Part shown: in pieces, positions 16,161 through 24,972 of the stretch
How positions within the stretch are numbered: the stretch's first letter is position 1
How the letters are laid out: every line of letters starts with the position of its first letter
Assembly: GCF_046271865.1 (NCBI RefSeq)
Contig: NZ_CP176580.1
Span: forward strand, 2,418,001 to 2,482,000
From: Nitrincola salilacus
GTDB lineage: Bacteria; Pseudomonadota; Gammaproteobacteria; Pseudomonadales; Balneatricaceae
Reading direction: 5' to 3'
Length of the DNA stretch: 64,000 nucleotides
The notes under the pieces: model-generated
Told to the model about the DNA's origin: nothing
Seen by the model: only the letters and a program-made list of their open reading frames with translations
The model's database searches: none
Program-made: the position numbers and the translations under genes

Positions 16161-17123
16161 TTAATCCTGCAGCTTATCCCAGACTTCCTGATCACGCTCC
16201 GCTGTCCAGATGCGTGGCCAGTCGATGTCGTCGAATTCGTCCCACAGGCGCTGCACATCGAATGGCAGGCAGTGTTCGAAGATCGGCCACATGCCGAACT
16301 TGGGTGCCAGGTGCTCGTGAGTCTGCTCGAAGGCTTCCTTCAGTGTGCCACCGCGCTTGTGTACTTCACCCACTTTTTCGATCATACCGGTGAGGAATCC
16401 ACGGGTCTGTTCGATGGCTGCATCCACTTCGGCACGACCACGGGCCACTGCACCACGGCCACCCACCAGCACTTCTGCTTCGTAGGATTTGACCTTGTCC
16501 AGTGTTTTGCTGGCCCAATCGAAGTGGAAAGCATCACCGGTGTAGAGTGCGGCTGCCGCTTCAACCAGATCGCCTGCAAAGAGGACTTTCTGTTTTGGTA
16601 ACCAGGCAACGATATCACCGGCGGTGTGACCACGACCACAGTACTCCAGAATCAGGCTGCCGCGATCGCCACCCAGAGGGATTTCGAGACGATCGCTGAA
16701 CACGATATCCGGATGAGTCAGGCCAGGAATACCATCAGGCTCACGGAACAGGCGTGGCATGCGGCCATACTCGCTGGCCCAGTCTTCATTTCCACGTTCG
16801 TCGATCAGGAACTTGGTTTTTTCATGCGCGATGATGCTTTCAGCCTTGAAGGCAGATGCACCCAGCACACGCACCGCATGATAGTGCGACAGCACCAGAT
16901 ATTTGACCGGTTTATCGGTATGTTCGCGCAGCATCTCCAGCCAGTCGTTTGCGGCTTTGGGCGTGGCGCGCGCTTCAAACGCGATGATGAAGTCTTCCGC
17001 TTCGATTGCGCCGACATTGGGGTCGCCTTCAGCAGTCAGTGCGAAGATGCCGTCGCCAAGAACTTCGAGGATCTCTTTTTTGTCGCCGAGATCGGCGGAT
17101 GATGCAAAGGGCTTTTTAGCCAT
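16161..17123 (-). CDS. MBL-fold protein of the homogentisate cluster, altered metal motif
   Basis: Metallo-beta-lactamase fold protein, 320 residues, last gene of the homogentisate operon. The usual H-x-H-x-D-H motif reads HYHAVR at residues 80-85, so the Asp and third His are lost. Later motifs remain in part: GRGHTAGD, FAGDLVE, while the loop that normally gives the last His reads GGRGAVARG. At most a reduced metal site is expected. I recall close relatives next to hmg genes elsewhere with the same HYHAVRVLG wording, so the change seems subfamily-wide rather than local decay. The function is unknown. The ATG has AGGA eight bases upstream. Confidence 0.8.
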   Translation of the reverse strand: MAKKPFASSADLGDKKEILEVLGDGIFALTAEGDPNVGAIEAEDFIIAFEARATPKAANDWLEMLREHTDKPVKYLVLSHYHAVRVLGASAFKAESIIAHEKTKFLIDERGNEDWASEYGRMPRLFREPDGIPGLTHPDIVFSDRLEIPLGGDRGSLILEYCGRGHTAGDIVAWLPKQKVLFAGDLVEAAAALYTGDAFHFDWASKTLDKVKSYEAEVLVGGRGAVARGRAEVDAAIEQTRGFLTGMIEKVGEVHKRGGTLKEAFEQTHEHLAPKFGMWPIFEHCLPFDVQRLWDEFDDIDWPRIWTAERDQEVWDKLQD

Positions 17124-17188
17124 GATTATTTCCTGTTGTCGGATTAAGCCGAATTATGTCGAACTATTATTTCGAGTTAAGTCAGATC

Positions 17189-17830
17189 TCAAGCACCGGG
17201 CTGCAGATCAGGATGCGCCCTACTGAACGCCTCCAGCTCTTCACAGGCTGCATGGATACGACGGATAGTCGGGAAATCGCTGAGATCGCATTTGAACCGG
17301 TTTGCGTTGTATACCTGAGGGACAAGGCAGATATCTGCGAGTGTCGGGCTGTCGCCCTGACAGTACACACCTGTTTCTGCGCTGCTTGTCAGGTGCTGCT
17401 CCAACGCCTGAAAACCGGCCTGTATCCAGTGACGGTACCAAGCGGTTTTCTGCTCTTCCGAGATACCGAATTCAGCGACCAGATATTTCAGAACGCGCAG
17501 ATTATTCACCGGGTGAATATCGCAGGCGATCAACTGCGCCAATGAGCGAACACGTGCACGTGCCAGAGGTTCAACCGGTAACAGACGCAAGGTGTCCGGG
17601 TAACGCTCTTCCAGATACTCGATAATTGCGAGCGACTGGTTGATGATCGCGCCCTTATCTTCCAGGATGGGGACCAGACCCTGAGGGTTGCGCGCCAGGT
17701 GGGCCTCGCTGCGATGCTCGGCCTCCAGCAGGCTGACTGGAATCTGTTCGTACTCCAGCCCTTTCATGTTCAGCGCGATACGCACGCGATAGGCTGCCGA
17801 CGAGCGGCAGTAATCATAGAGCTTCATCAT
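17189..17830 (-). CDS. maiA: maleylacetoacetate isomerase
   Basis: Glutathione-dependent isomerase converting maleylacetoacetate to fumarylacetoacetate, in the middle of the homogentisate route. 213 residues in a GST fold (zeta class). The catalytic loop YDYCRSSAAYRVRIALN at residues 5-21 contains the SSAAxRVR signature, and the glutathione-binding NPQGLVPIL is near 48. The C-terminal helical domain includes ACDIHPVNNLRVL. Its ATG overlaps the fahA stop (ATGA), as expected for one operon. Confidence 0.95.
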   Translation of the reverse strand: MMKLYDYCRSSAAYRVRIALNMKGLEYEQIPVSLLEAEHRSEAHLARNPQGLVPILEDKGAIINQSLAIIEYLEERYPDTLRLLPVEPLARARVRSLAQLIACDIHPVNNLRVLKYLVAEFGISEEQKTAWYRHWIQAGFQALEQHLTSSAETGVYCQGDSPTLADICLVPQVYNANRFKCDLSDFPTIRRIHAACEELEAFSRAHPDLQPGA

Positions 17831-18846
17831 GCTTGCCCTGTGTATTTGACAACCCTCTGGTCAATCGCACCGAAGATGCTCTGCCCTTTCGCATCTTTAA
17901 CATCGATACGCACACGGTCACCAAAGCTCATGTAGGGAGTTTTCGCAGCGCCGCTGTTGATCGTCTCGATCATTCGAACCTCGGCGATGCAGGAGTAGCC
18001 CACGCCACCATCTTCGATCGCAGAGCCGTGTTCCGTATCCTGTTTGTTGGACACGGTGCCTGAGCCGATAATCGCGCCGGCACCCAGTGGGCGTGTCTTG
18101 GCCGCATGGGCGATCAATTGCGGGAAGTTGAACACCATGTCGGTGCCACAATCTGCCTTACCGAATGGCTTCTCGTTGTACTCCACCAGCATCGATCCAT
18201 GCAGGCGTCCATCCTGCCAGCTGTTACCCAGTTCGTCCGGAGTGACAGCAACGGGTGAGAAGGCGCTTGATGGCTTGGACTGGAAGAAACCGAAACCTTT
18301 GGCCAGCTCAGCCGGAATCAGATTGCGCAGGGATACGTCATTCACCAGCATCACCAGACGGACCGTATCAGCCGCTTTTTCAGCGCTGACACCCATGGGT
18401 ACATCGCTGGTAACGACGGCGACTTCTGCTTCAAAGTCGATGCCCCACTCTTCGCTCTCCATCAGAATGTCGCCGCTTGGCGCCAGGAAAGTGTCAGAAC
18501 CACCCTGATACATCAGTGGATCGGTCCAGAAGCTGGGTGGCATTTCAGCATTTCGCGCCTTGCGCACCAGCTCTACGTGATTAACATAGGCTGACCCATC
18601 ACACCACTGATATGCACGCGGCAACGGGGAAGCCAACTGATTGATATCCAGATCAAACGAACCGACTACTTCACCTTCATTCAGTGAAAAATAGATGCGC
18701 TCCAGCGCAGGTGCGACGGTATCCCAGTTGTCGATCGCGTATTGCATGGTTGGTGCAATGTTATGCACTTCAACGGCCAGTTTGAGGTCACGAGACACAA
18801 CGACCAGCTTGCCGTCGCGTCCTTGATTGAGAGATCCAAGTTTCAT
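17827..18846 (-). CDS. fahA: fumarylacetoacetate hydrolase
   Basis: Final step of homogentisate breakdown, cleaving fumarylacetoacetate to fumarate and acetoacetate. 339 residues, of the shorter bacterial FAA hydrolase type. Metal and catalytic segments are visible: DFEAEVAVVTSD near 138-149, LVMLVNDVSLRNL near 165, and the G-SGTVSN segment near 267 (GAGAIIGSGTVSN). AGGGTG precedes the ATG at six bases. It lies 48 bases downstream of hmgA and overlaps maiA by four bases. Confidence 0.95.
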   Translation of the reverse strand: MKLGSLNQGRDGKLVVVSRDLKLAVEVHNIAPTMQYAIDNWDTVAPALERIYFSLNEGEVVGSFDLDINQLASPLPRAYQWCDGSAYVNHVELVRKARNAEMPPSFWTDPLMYQGGSDTFLAPSGDILMESEEWGIDFEAEVAVVTSDVPMGVSAEKAADTVRLVMLVNDVSLRNLIPAELAKGFGFFQSKPSSAFSPVAVTPDELGNSWQDGRLHGSMLVEYNEKPFGKADCGTDMVFNFPQLIAHAAKTRPLGAGAIIGSGTVSNKQDTEHGSAIEDGGVGYSCIAEVRMIETINSGAAKTPYMSFGDRVRIDVKDAKGQSIFGAIDQRVVKYTGQA

Positions 18847-18894
18847 ATGTTCACCCTGTAAAATGCTTATCTTGAGATTGCCTGTCGTTGCCGG

Positions 18895-20019
18895 TTACTT
18901 CGGCTTCCAGGAATTCACGTAATTGATATCTTCGACCTGATTGAAGGCTGCTGTGTGTTCCAGCGGATCGCGTGTGTCGATCATCATCGCCACTTCATCG
19001 GTCATTTTGCCGGCATTACTTTCGGCTGCGGCATAGGCTTTTGGATGCGGGCCATGTGTAAAGCCGCAAGGATGGAAAGTGATCATCCCGGCACGGATAT
19101 TGTCACGGCTGAAAAAGTTACCCTGATGATAGAAGAGCACTTCATCATAATCATCATTGTTATGAAAATAGGGTAACTTCAGCGCACCGGGATCGGTCTC
19201 CATCGGGCGTGGGCAGAAAGTACAGACCACAAAGCGCTTTGCCACCCAGGTGGTGTGCGCACTCGGCGGCAGATGGAAACGGTGGCTCATCAACGGGCGG
19301 ATATCGCGCCAGTTCAGTTTCACCACACACAGATCACCGTGCCAGCCGATGCAGTCGAGTGGGTTATAGGGATAGGTGATCTCGGTGATCTGATCTAGAC
19401 GTTTGACCCGGATAGTCCACTCGTTTTCATCCTGCTGCGCTTTGAACAGATCATTGATATGCGGGCGATCCAGCACACCAGCATCGAAGATTGCGTGCTG
19501 CCCTACTGCTCCTTTCTCCGGCAGTTGGTAGGCATCATTGGTCGCTTCCGTGAGCATCATGAAGATCGGCGCGGTAGGCTCGATACGCCACAGGGTGCCA
19601 CGTGGAATCACAATATAGTCACCCTCACTGAAGGTGAAATGGCCATAGTCGCAGAAGAACTCACCAGCACCTTCGTGGATGAACAGCAGATCATCGCCAT
19701 CCTGATTACGGAACAGATGATCCATCGCCTGATCGCAGCGCCAGGTACGCACCTTGCACGCCGCATTATGCAGCAGCAACACGGCATCTGCCGGACTGTC
19801 TGCCCGGTTGGAAATTTCGTTGATATCGGCGGAGCGTGGACGCAACGGCCCCTCCATCCGTGTCCAGCCGGTCGGCGCATGCTTGTGATGCATCTGCGTG
19901 GCTGGGCCGAAGAAACCCTCACGACCGACCTCACGGTCAAAGGTCCCTGCGGGCATATCGCAGTGAGCCTGACGCGTGGTTTCACCCTCGATCACGGGGA
20001 AGTGAATCCATTTTTTCAT
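18895..20019 (-). CDS. hmgA: homogentisate 1,2-dioxygenase
   Basis: Fe(II) ring-cleaving dioxygenase, homogentisate to maleylacetoacetate. 374 residues, the shorter bacterial form compared with about 430-440 in Pseudomonas and animals. The C-terminal active-site region is recognisable: DDYDEVLFYHQGNFFSR with the Glu ligand and HPCGFTHGPHPKA with histidine ligands, in the order expected from human HGD. A ribosome site (AGGGTG) precedes the ATG. It is the third gene of the operon after the hydroxylase pair. Confidence 0.93.
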   Translation of the reverse strand: MKKWIHFPVIEGETTRQAHCDMPAGTFDREVGREGFFGPATQMHHKHAPTGWTRMEGPLRPRSADINEISNRADSPADAVLLLHNAACKVRTWRCDQAMDHLFRNQDGDDLLFIHEGAGEFFCDYGHFTFSEGDYIVIPRGTLWRIEPTAPIFMMLTEATNDAYQLPEKGAVGQHAIFDAGVLDRPHINDLFKAQQDENEWTIRVKRLDQITEITYPYNPLDCIGWHGDLCVVKLNWRDIRPLMSHRFHLPPSAHTTWVAKRFVVCTFCPRPMETDPGALKLPYFHNNDDYDEVLFYHQGNFFSRDNIRAGMITFHPCGFTHGPHPKAYAAAESNAGKMTDEVAMMIDTRDPLEHTAAFNQVEDINYVNSWKPK

Positions 20020-20108
20020 GTATCACCCTATTGTTAAACAATACTTACAGCAAAGAAGTGCCCGGCATCTGACGCGCCAGTGCACTGTGTCGTTTTCGTC
20101 ACTGGCGG

Positions 20109-20312
20109 TTAATGAACCGCCGTTGTCTTTTTAGCGATCTGCATCGCTTCCGACAGTACCGCCTGATCGCCGATATGGTTGCACAGCAGCAGGATCAGCT
20201 TGGCGTTGATCTCGGCGCTCTGCTCCATTGACAGGTCACGGTGCAGATCCGTCAGCTCCTGATAGAAATCATCTGGCTCAGGCAGGTTCGGGTCAGTTAT
20301 CAGTTTAGTCAT
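20109..20312 (-). CDS. DUF2783 small protein, possible MhaB-like coupling protein
   Basis: 67-residue acidic protein matching the DUF2783 pattern (MTKLITDPNLPEPDDFYQ, then LNAKLILLLxNHIGD-like AEINAKLILLLCNHIGDQAVL). It lies 30 bases downstream of the FAD hydroxylase and upstream of hmgA. In Pseudomonas putida U, 3-hydroxyphenylacetate 6-hydroxylase is a two-component enzyme whose small subunit (MhaB) is a coupling protein of about 6 kDa; size and position here fit that role. Homology to MhaB itself could not be tested. AGAGAGA precedes the ATG. Confidence 0.75.
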   Translation of the reverse strand: MTKLITDPNLPEPDDFYQELTDLHRDLSMEQSAEINAKLILLLCNHIGDQAVLSEAMQIAKKTTAVH

Positions 20313-20342
20313 GTTTCTCTCTCTTATTCTGTCTTGACAGCA

Positions 20343-22019
20343 TCACTGAGCCGTTGCCTTGCGGATTGCAGCAGCAACGCGGTTGTTATCAAACTGGCGC
20401 ATTCTGGCACAGACATGCTGATCCGGGCGCATCACATAGAAAGTGCCCGGCGTGGCATCAAAACGCTCCTTGACCACACCCAGGGTATCCACCAGCAATT
20501 CAACACCCTCTGGCAATGGCAGGTCGATCTGGTGCGAACAGATCAGGAAGCTCTTCAGCGGAATTTTCGCCTGATAGAGAGCCGCCAACTGATCCAGCAC
20601 GGACTGAGTCAGATCACGCTTACCTTCAATAAACAGCAGACCGTTGAACTGATTGCCCAGCTGTTCGAGCAGATAACTCTCTTGCCCTGCCCGATTGACT
20701 GGCCCATCGGTACTGGGCGCACCCGGCACCATCTTGCCGACAAACGCCTCCTGATCCAGCGTATTCAGCGATGAGTGCGTGTACACCGCAGGCAAAGATA
20801 GACGGCCAGAGTTGACCAGGCGGCGGGCAAACGGGTAGTCCCGCGCAAGGCTCAGCGTGGCATCGCGGAAAACGCGACTGATCTCGTTCTTTGGTGTGAT
20901 GAAGTCGGTTGAACGGGTCGAGTTCAGGATGTTCTCATCTGCCGCATACACGCGCTCATCCGAATAGGTATCCAGCAGTGCATCCGGAGCGCGCCCCTCC
21001 ATCACCAGCTTGAGCTTCCACGCCAGATTATCGGTGTCCTGCGCACCGGAGTTGGCACCACGTGCACCGAAGGGCGATACCTGATGTGCAGCATCACCGG
21101 CAAAGAAAATACGGCCCTGGCGGAAGTTGTCCATGCGGCGGCAGGTGAAGGTATAAACACTCGCCCACTCCAGCTCAAATTCGACCTCTTCACCGAGGAA
21201 GGCACGCACGCGGGGAATGATATTCTCCGGTTTTTTCTCCTCTTCCGGATCGGCATCCCAACCCAGATCGAAATCGATACGCCAGACATTGTCGGATTGA
21301 CGATGCAGCAAGGTGGACTGTCCTTCATGGAAGTGCGGATTGAACCAGAACCAGCGCTCAGGTGGGAAGTTGCTCGGGTCCATCACCACATCGGCAATCA
21401 GGAAGCGATCCTTGAAGATCTGTCCTTTAGACTCCAATCCACACTGACTGCGGATTTGTGAGTTAGCACCATCACAGGCGATCAGGTAATCACACTGCAT
21501 CTGATAGCTGCCTTCCGGCGTCTCAACAGTCAGTGTTGCGCCCTGCTCATCCTGCTTCACCTGGGTGACTTTGTTCTTCCAGCGCAGATCGATACCACCC
21601 AGTTCATGGATGCGATCCACCATGTACTCTTCGAGATAATACTGCTGCAGATTGATGAATCCGGGGCGGCGATGATGCTCTTCCGGCAGCATATTAAAGG
21701 TGTAAACCAGATCACGATCAAAGAAAACCTTACCGATATTCCAGGTCACACCCTTATCAACCAGACGCTGACCAATACCCAGGCGATCCATAATCTCAAG
21801 AAAACGTTTCGCGTAGCAGACAGCACGCGAGCCGACACTGACAGTGTTGTTATCATCCAGCACGACAACGGGGATATTCTGCAGCGCCAGATCCAACGCC
21901 ATTGCCATGCCGATCGGACCGGCACCGGCCACGATTACCGGATGGCGTACAGGTTCAGCCGCATCCTGGTCCTTGGAACGAATATAGTCATATTCGGGGA
22001 AGGTATAGGTGTTCAGCAT
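20343..22019 (-). CDS. FAD-dependent aromatic hydroxylase, probably MhaA-like (3-hydroxyphenylacetate 6-hydroxylase)
   Basis: Class A flavoprotein monooxygenase of 558 residues. The FAD dinucleotide fold PVIVAGAGPIGMAMALDLA lies at about 27-45, the DG motif CDGANSQIR near 184, and the second FAD motif FAGDAAHQVSPFGARGANSG near 300. The C-terminal thioredoxin-like domain is as in MhpA/PheA-type enzymes. It is the first gene of an operon leading to homogentisate dioxygenase, so the most economical product is homogentisate. MhaA of P. putida U is about 63 kDa, the same size. Gentisate- or phenylpropionate-type hydroxylase activity is the alternative, but ring-cleavage genes for those are absent. 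Confidence 0.85.
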   Translation of the reverse strand: MLNTYTFPEYDYIRSKDQDAAEPVRHPVIVAGAGPIGMAMALDLALQNIPVVVLDDNNTVSVGSRAVCYAKRFLEIMDRLGIGQRLVDKGVTWNIGKVFFDRDLVYTFNMLPEEHHRRPGFINLQQYYLEEYMVDRIHELGGIDLRWKNKVTQVKQDEQGATLTVETPEGSYQMQCDYLIACDGANSQIRSQCGLESKGQIFKDRFLIADVVMDPSNFPPERWFWFNPHFHEGQSTLLHRQSDNVWRIDFDLGWDADPEEEKKPENIIPRVRAFLGEEVEFELEWASVYTFTCRRMDNFRQGRIFFAGDAAHQVSPFGARGANSGAQDTDNLAWKLKLVMEGRAPDALLDTYSDERVYAADENILNSTRSTDFITPKNEISRVFRDATLSLARDYPFARRLVNSGRLSLPAVYTHSSLNTLDQEAFVGKMVPGAPSTDGPVNRAGQESYLLEQLGNQFNGLLFIEGKRDLTQSVLDQLAALYQAKIPLKSFLICSHQIDLPLPEGVELLVDTLGVVKERFDATPGTFYVMRPDQHVCARMRQFDNNRVAAAIRKATAQ

Positions 22020-22228
22020 CGTCGCTCTCTTCTTTCTTGTTTTTGTAGGTTCACTATATCTGACCTACCTTACCCAATTTTGATCCGGGGATAATCCCGA
22101 CAGGGTGAAGAAGATTATTTCTTTACAGGAAAGAGTAGATCTCAGACTGCTATCTATCCACTGAACACAGGCAGATTGTGATAGTTGGACTGAGGTGTGT
22201 CTGGCAGCATACGTAAGACAGGGATCTG

Positions 22229-22690
22229 TCAGACAGGAATGGCTGTTTCGTTCTTGATTTCGCGCAGTGCAAAATTACTGTGCACCTGTGAGATGCCGGA
22301 AATGGTGAAGATTTTTTCATTCAGAAAGCGGTCATAAGATTCCATATCCGGGATAACCACACGCAACATGAAATCTGCCGTTCCGGTCACGGCATAGCAT
22401 TGTAAAACCTCCGGATACTGCTTCACCCGCTCCTCAAACTCAACGGTGCTGTCGGCACTGTGTCGTAACAGAGTCACCATCGCCATCACGCACAGGGGCT
22501 GACCTACCTGGCGTGACTCCACCAGCGCAACAAAACCACGAATAACGCCTGCTTCCTCCAGCGCCTTAACCCGACGCCAACAAGCTGCGGGAGACAACCC
22601 GATACTGTCGGCCAACTCCTGATTGCTGATGCGTCCATCAGTCTGAAGCAGCTTGAGGATGCGTTTGTCGTAGGTATCTAATTGAATCAC
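22229..22690 (-). CDS. Lrp/AsnC family transcriptional regulator
   Basis: 153-residue Lrp/AsnC regulator starting at GTG. The helix-turn-helix at about 5-60 reads YDKRILKLLQTDGRISNQELADSIGLSPAACWRRVKALE (quoted in part), followed by the RAM ligand-binding domain with GTADFMLRVVIPDMESYDRF near 105. It is transcribed in the same direction as the homogentisate operon, 209 bases upstream of the hydroxylase, so it is the likely controller; aromatic amino acids or their keto acids are plausible effectors. Confidence 0.9.
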   Translation of the reverse strand: MIQLDTYDKRILKLLQTDGRISNQELADSIGLSPAACWRRVKALEEAGVIRGFVALVESRQVGQPLCVMAMVTLLRHSADSTVEFEERVKQYPEVLQCYAVTGTADFMLRVVIPDMESYDRFLNEKIFTISGISQVHSNFALREIKNETAIPV

Positions 22691-22922
22691 GGTTGAACTT
22701 ACCTGCTCTGCCGGACAGCGGCATCCGTCTGTTTATTTGTTCAAATGTTATCCCTACACAATGACCTATTCAAACCTTCCACTCAAGTATTGATCCAGCG
22801 CAAGTAAAACAGAATGGAATATTGACCTTGGTATTAGTTATATATAATTTAAGCCATGTTAATATATATAAAAATAGAGTGATCACCAATTAATCACTCA
22901 GTGGCGCCCGGAGTAAAGTGCA

Positions 22923-24308
22923 ATGACCAGAAAGACCCCACATCCAGATAGTAAAAGTCGCCGAGACCTGCTCAAGTTAGGTCTGGCATCTGCCGTTGCA
23001 GGGCCGGCACTAGGTTTGATTCCTGACGCGCTGGCTCAGCAGACTAATGCGCATATTGTTATCAGCGGTGCTGGTGCAGGTGGTATCGCAATGGCCAACC
23101 GCTTTACCCGGAGCCTCCCCGGCGCGCGTATCACCATCATAGACAGCCGTGAGGATCATCACTATCAGCCCGGTTGGACACTGGTTGCCTCAGCGGTATG
23201 GAACAAAAAGAAGACACTGTCGAAAACCGCCGAATGGCTACCACCCAGCGTCAACTGGGTACGTGGCATGGTGACCGAGTATGATCCGGATAACAATCAA
23301 GTCACAGTCAGTAATGGTGAAACATTAAAGTATGACTATCTGATAGTGGCTTGCGGATTACAGCTGCGCTATGAACGGATTGAAGGGATGGATACACGCC
23401 TGATTGGCCAGGGCAAGGGGATCGGCAGTGTCTATGCCGGGATTAATGAGGCTGAAGCAACCAGTGTCGAGATCGATCGCTGGATAGCAAGTGGACGAGG
23501 TACTGGTCTGTTCAATCTGCCACCGTCTGCCCTCAAGTGTGCTGGTGCGCCCCTTAAAATGACTTTCACCACCCTGTCCCGCCTTGAGAATAGTGGTAAA
23601 CGTGATCAATTCAATGTCGAGTTCATGACGCCTTCAGGTGGCTTGTTTGGCGTGCCCTTCTATAACGACTTTGTAAAGCAACGATTTACTGAACAGGGGG
23701 TGATACGCAACGATTTCTGGACGCTCACAGGGATTGATGCTGATGCAAAAAAAGCCACTTATAAGGTCAAGGGCGAGCGCACAGGAACGGCAACATCCGG
23801 CCATTATACTGTTGGGGGTGACCATCATGACAGCTGGGAGGAAACACGCGATTACGACTTTATTCATGTAGTCCCACCCATGACCGCTCCGGAATCAATC
23901 CTAAACAGCCCCCTGCGCTTCAGCGAAGGACCCTTTGTCGACTGGATGGAGGTGGACAGAGAAACCCTGCAGAACCCCAACTATCCCAATGTCTGGGGTA
24001 TCGGTGATGTGATGGGAATGCCCAGCAACAAGACCGCTGCCAGCGTGAAGATGCAGGCAAATGTATTGGAACAGAACTTCCTGGCCTATCTGCAGGATCG
24101 CCCACTGCCTGCCCGACACAACGGATACACCTCCTGCCCACTGATCACCAGTATCGGCAAGGCGATGTTGGTGGAGTTTGGCTGGGACAGCAAGCTGCTG
24201 CCCTCCTTCTCCTTCATCGATCCGAAAGAGGAATCCTGGACCGTATGGGTCATGAAAGAGCGCATGTTGCGCCCCGCTTACTACGCCATGCTTGAAGGCA
24301 AAATATAA
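22923..24308 (+). CDS. sulfide:quinone oxidoreductase-like flavoprotein with Tat signal
   Basis: 461-residue FAD oxidoreductase of the SQR family. Residues 12-18 (SRRDLLK) and the following hydrophobic stretch to ALAQQ near 40 form a twin-arginine signal. The FAD-binding G-x-G-x-x-G is at about 49-54. Cys206 in LKCAGAP and Cys405 in TSCPLIT correspond in wording to the two redox cysteines of the mitochondrial SQOR type, with a third Cys at 144. The C-terminal WVMKERMLRPAYY fits the membrane-contact end. Expected role: sulfide (or other sulfur) oxidation with electrons to quinone. Export to the periplasm is predicted from the signal. GGAG nine bases upstream supports the ATG. Confidence 0.85.
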   Translation: MTRKTPHPDSKSRRDLLKLGLASAVAGPALGLIPDALAQQTNAHIVISGAGAGGIAMANRFTRSLPGARITIIDSREDHHYQPGWTLVASAVWNKKKTLSKTAEWLPPSVNWVRGMVTEYDPDNNQVTVSNGETLKYDYLIVACGLQLRYERIEGMDTRLIGQGKGIGSVYAGINEAEATSVEIDRWIASGRGTGLFNLPPSALKCAGAPLKMTFTTLSRLENSGKRDQFNVEFMTPSGGLFGVPFYNDFVKQRFTEQGVIRNDFWTLTGIDADAKKATYKVKGERTGTATSGHYTVGGDHHDSWEETRDYDFIHVVPPMTAPESILNSPLRFSEGPFVDWMEVDRETLQNPNYPNVWGIGDVMGMPSNKTAASVKMQANVLEQNFLAYLQDRPLPARHNGYTSCPLITSIGKAMLVEFGWDSKLLPSFSFIDPKEESWTVWVMKERMLRPAYYAMLEGKI

Positions 24309-24319
24309 GGAGTATCACC

Positions 24320-24655
24320 ATGACACTGACTGGCATTCTGACTGTTCTCTGGTACTCCGCCCTGCCCTGGCTATGGCTGATTGCACTGATGATCGTGATT
24401 TTTCTGATCCCACAGGTGATCGCACGCACAAAGGGCTATGGCTTTACAAAACCAGGCGGTATTGGTTCAAAACTGCTGCCACCGATCGTGGCGATTGCAG
24501 CACTGTTTCTGGTACCGATTCACACCCTGTCCAGCATCGCGTATGTCAATACCTGGGTTGACTGGATGAACCTGATCGGCGTTTCGATTGGACTGGGTAT
24601 CTACGCCTGGCTGGTATTGCACCCGATCTGTTATCTGAAAAATCGTAAAGCCTGA
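24320..24655 (+). CDS. small membrane protein paired with the SQR-like gene
   Basis: 111-residue integral membrane protein, 11 bases downstream of the SQR-like gene and preceded by AAGGAG. Three hydrophobic helices are visible: about 5-30 (ILTVLWYSALPWLWLIALMI), 50-70 (LPPIVAIAALFLVPI) and 83-105 (NLIGVSIGLGIYAWLVL). I do not recognise it with certainty. The tight coupling suggests a membrane anchor or quinone-side partner of the flavoprotein, which is inference. Confidence 0.75.
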   Translation: MTLTGILTVLWYSALPWLWLIALMIVIFLIPQVIARTKGYGFTKPGGIGSKLLPPIVAIAALFLVPIHTLSSIAYVNTWVDWMNLIGVSIGLGIYAWLVLHPICYLKNRKA

Positions 24656-24972
24656 ACAGCCAGCTTCTGATGATCAGTCGCCGGAGATACAACCGAGCGA
24701 CTGACCCCTCTCTATTTCTGTCATTTGATACCTTCATATCAACATCAGTTGTTTATATTAGAATGAAATAAGCGATTTAAGAAAGAATATTTACTTTATA
24801 GGTACTATTTAGAAATAAAATTTCATATCCTGACTTTTTACCCGCCCTTTTCGCAAGCACCTTTCTCCTGATTTTTCCTACAATGGTTGTAACAACTGCA
24901 CCTGTGGCGGAATCCTGTTTTTACGCCGTTATGGGTGACATAACAAGAAATCAGACCCAGCAGGCAACGTCA
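24656..24972. other. 317-bp AT-rich intergenic region before the indolepyruvate oxidoreductase
   Basis: No convincing gene. The frame of the downstream enzyme stays open from 24883, but the ribosome site favours the start at 24973. The region is AT-rich at 24735-24835 and presumably holds the promoter; I see no clear dyad. Confidence 0.5.
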
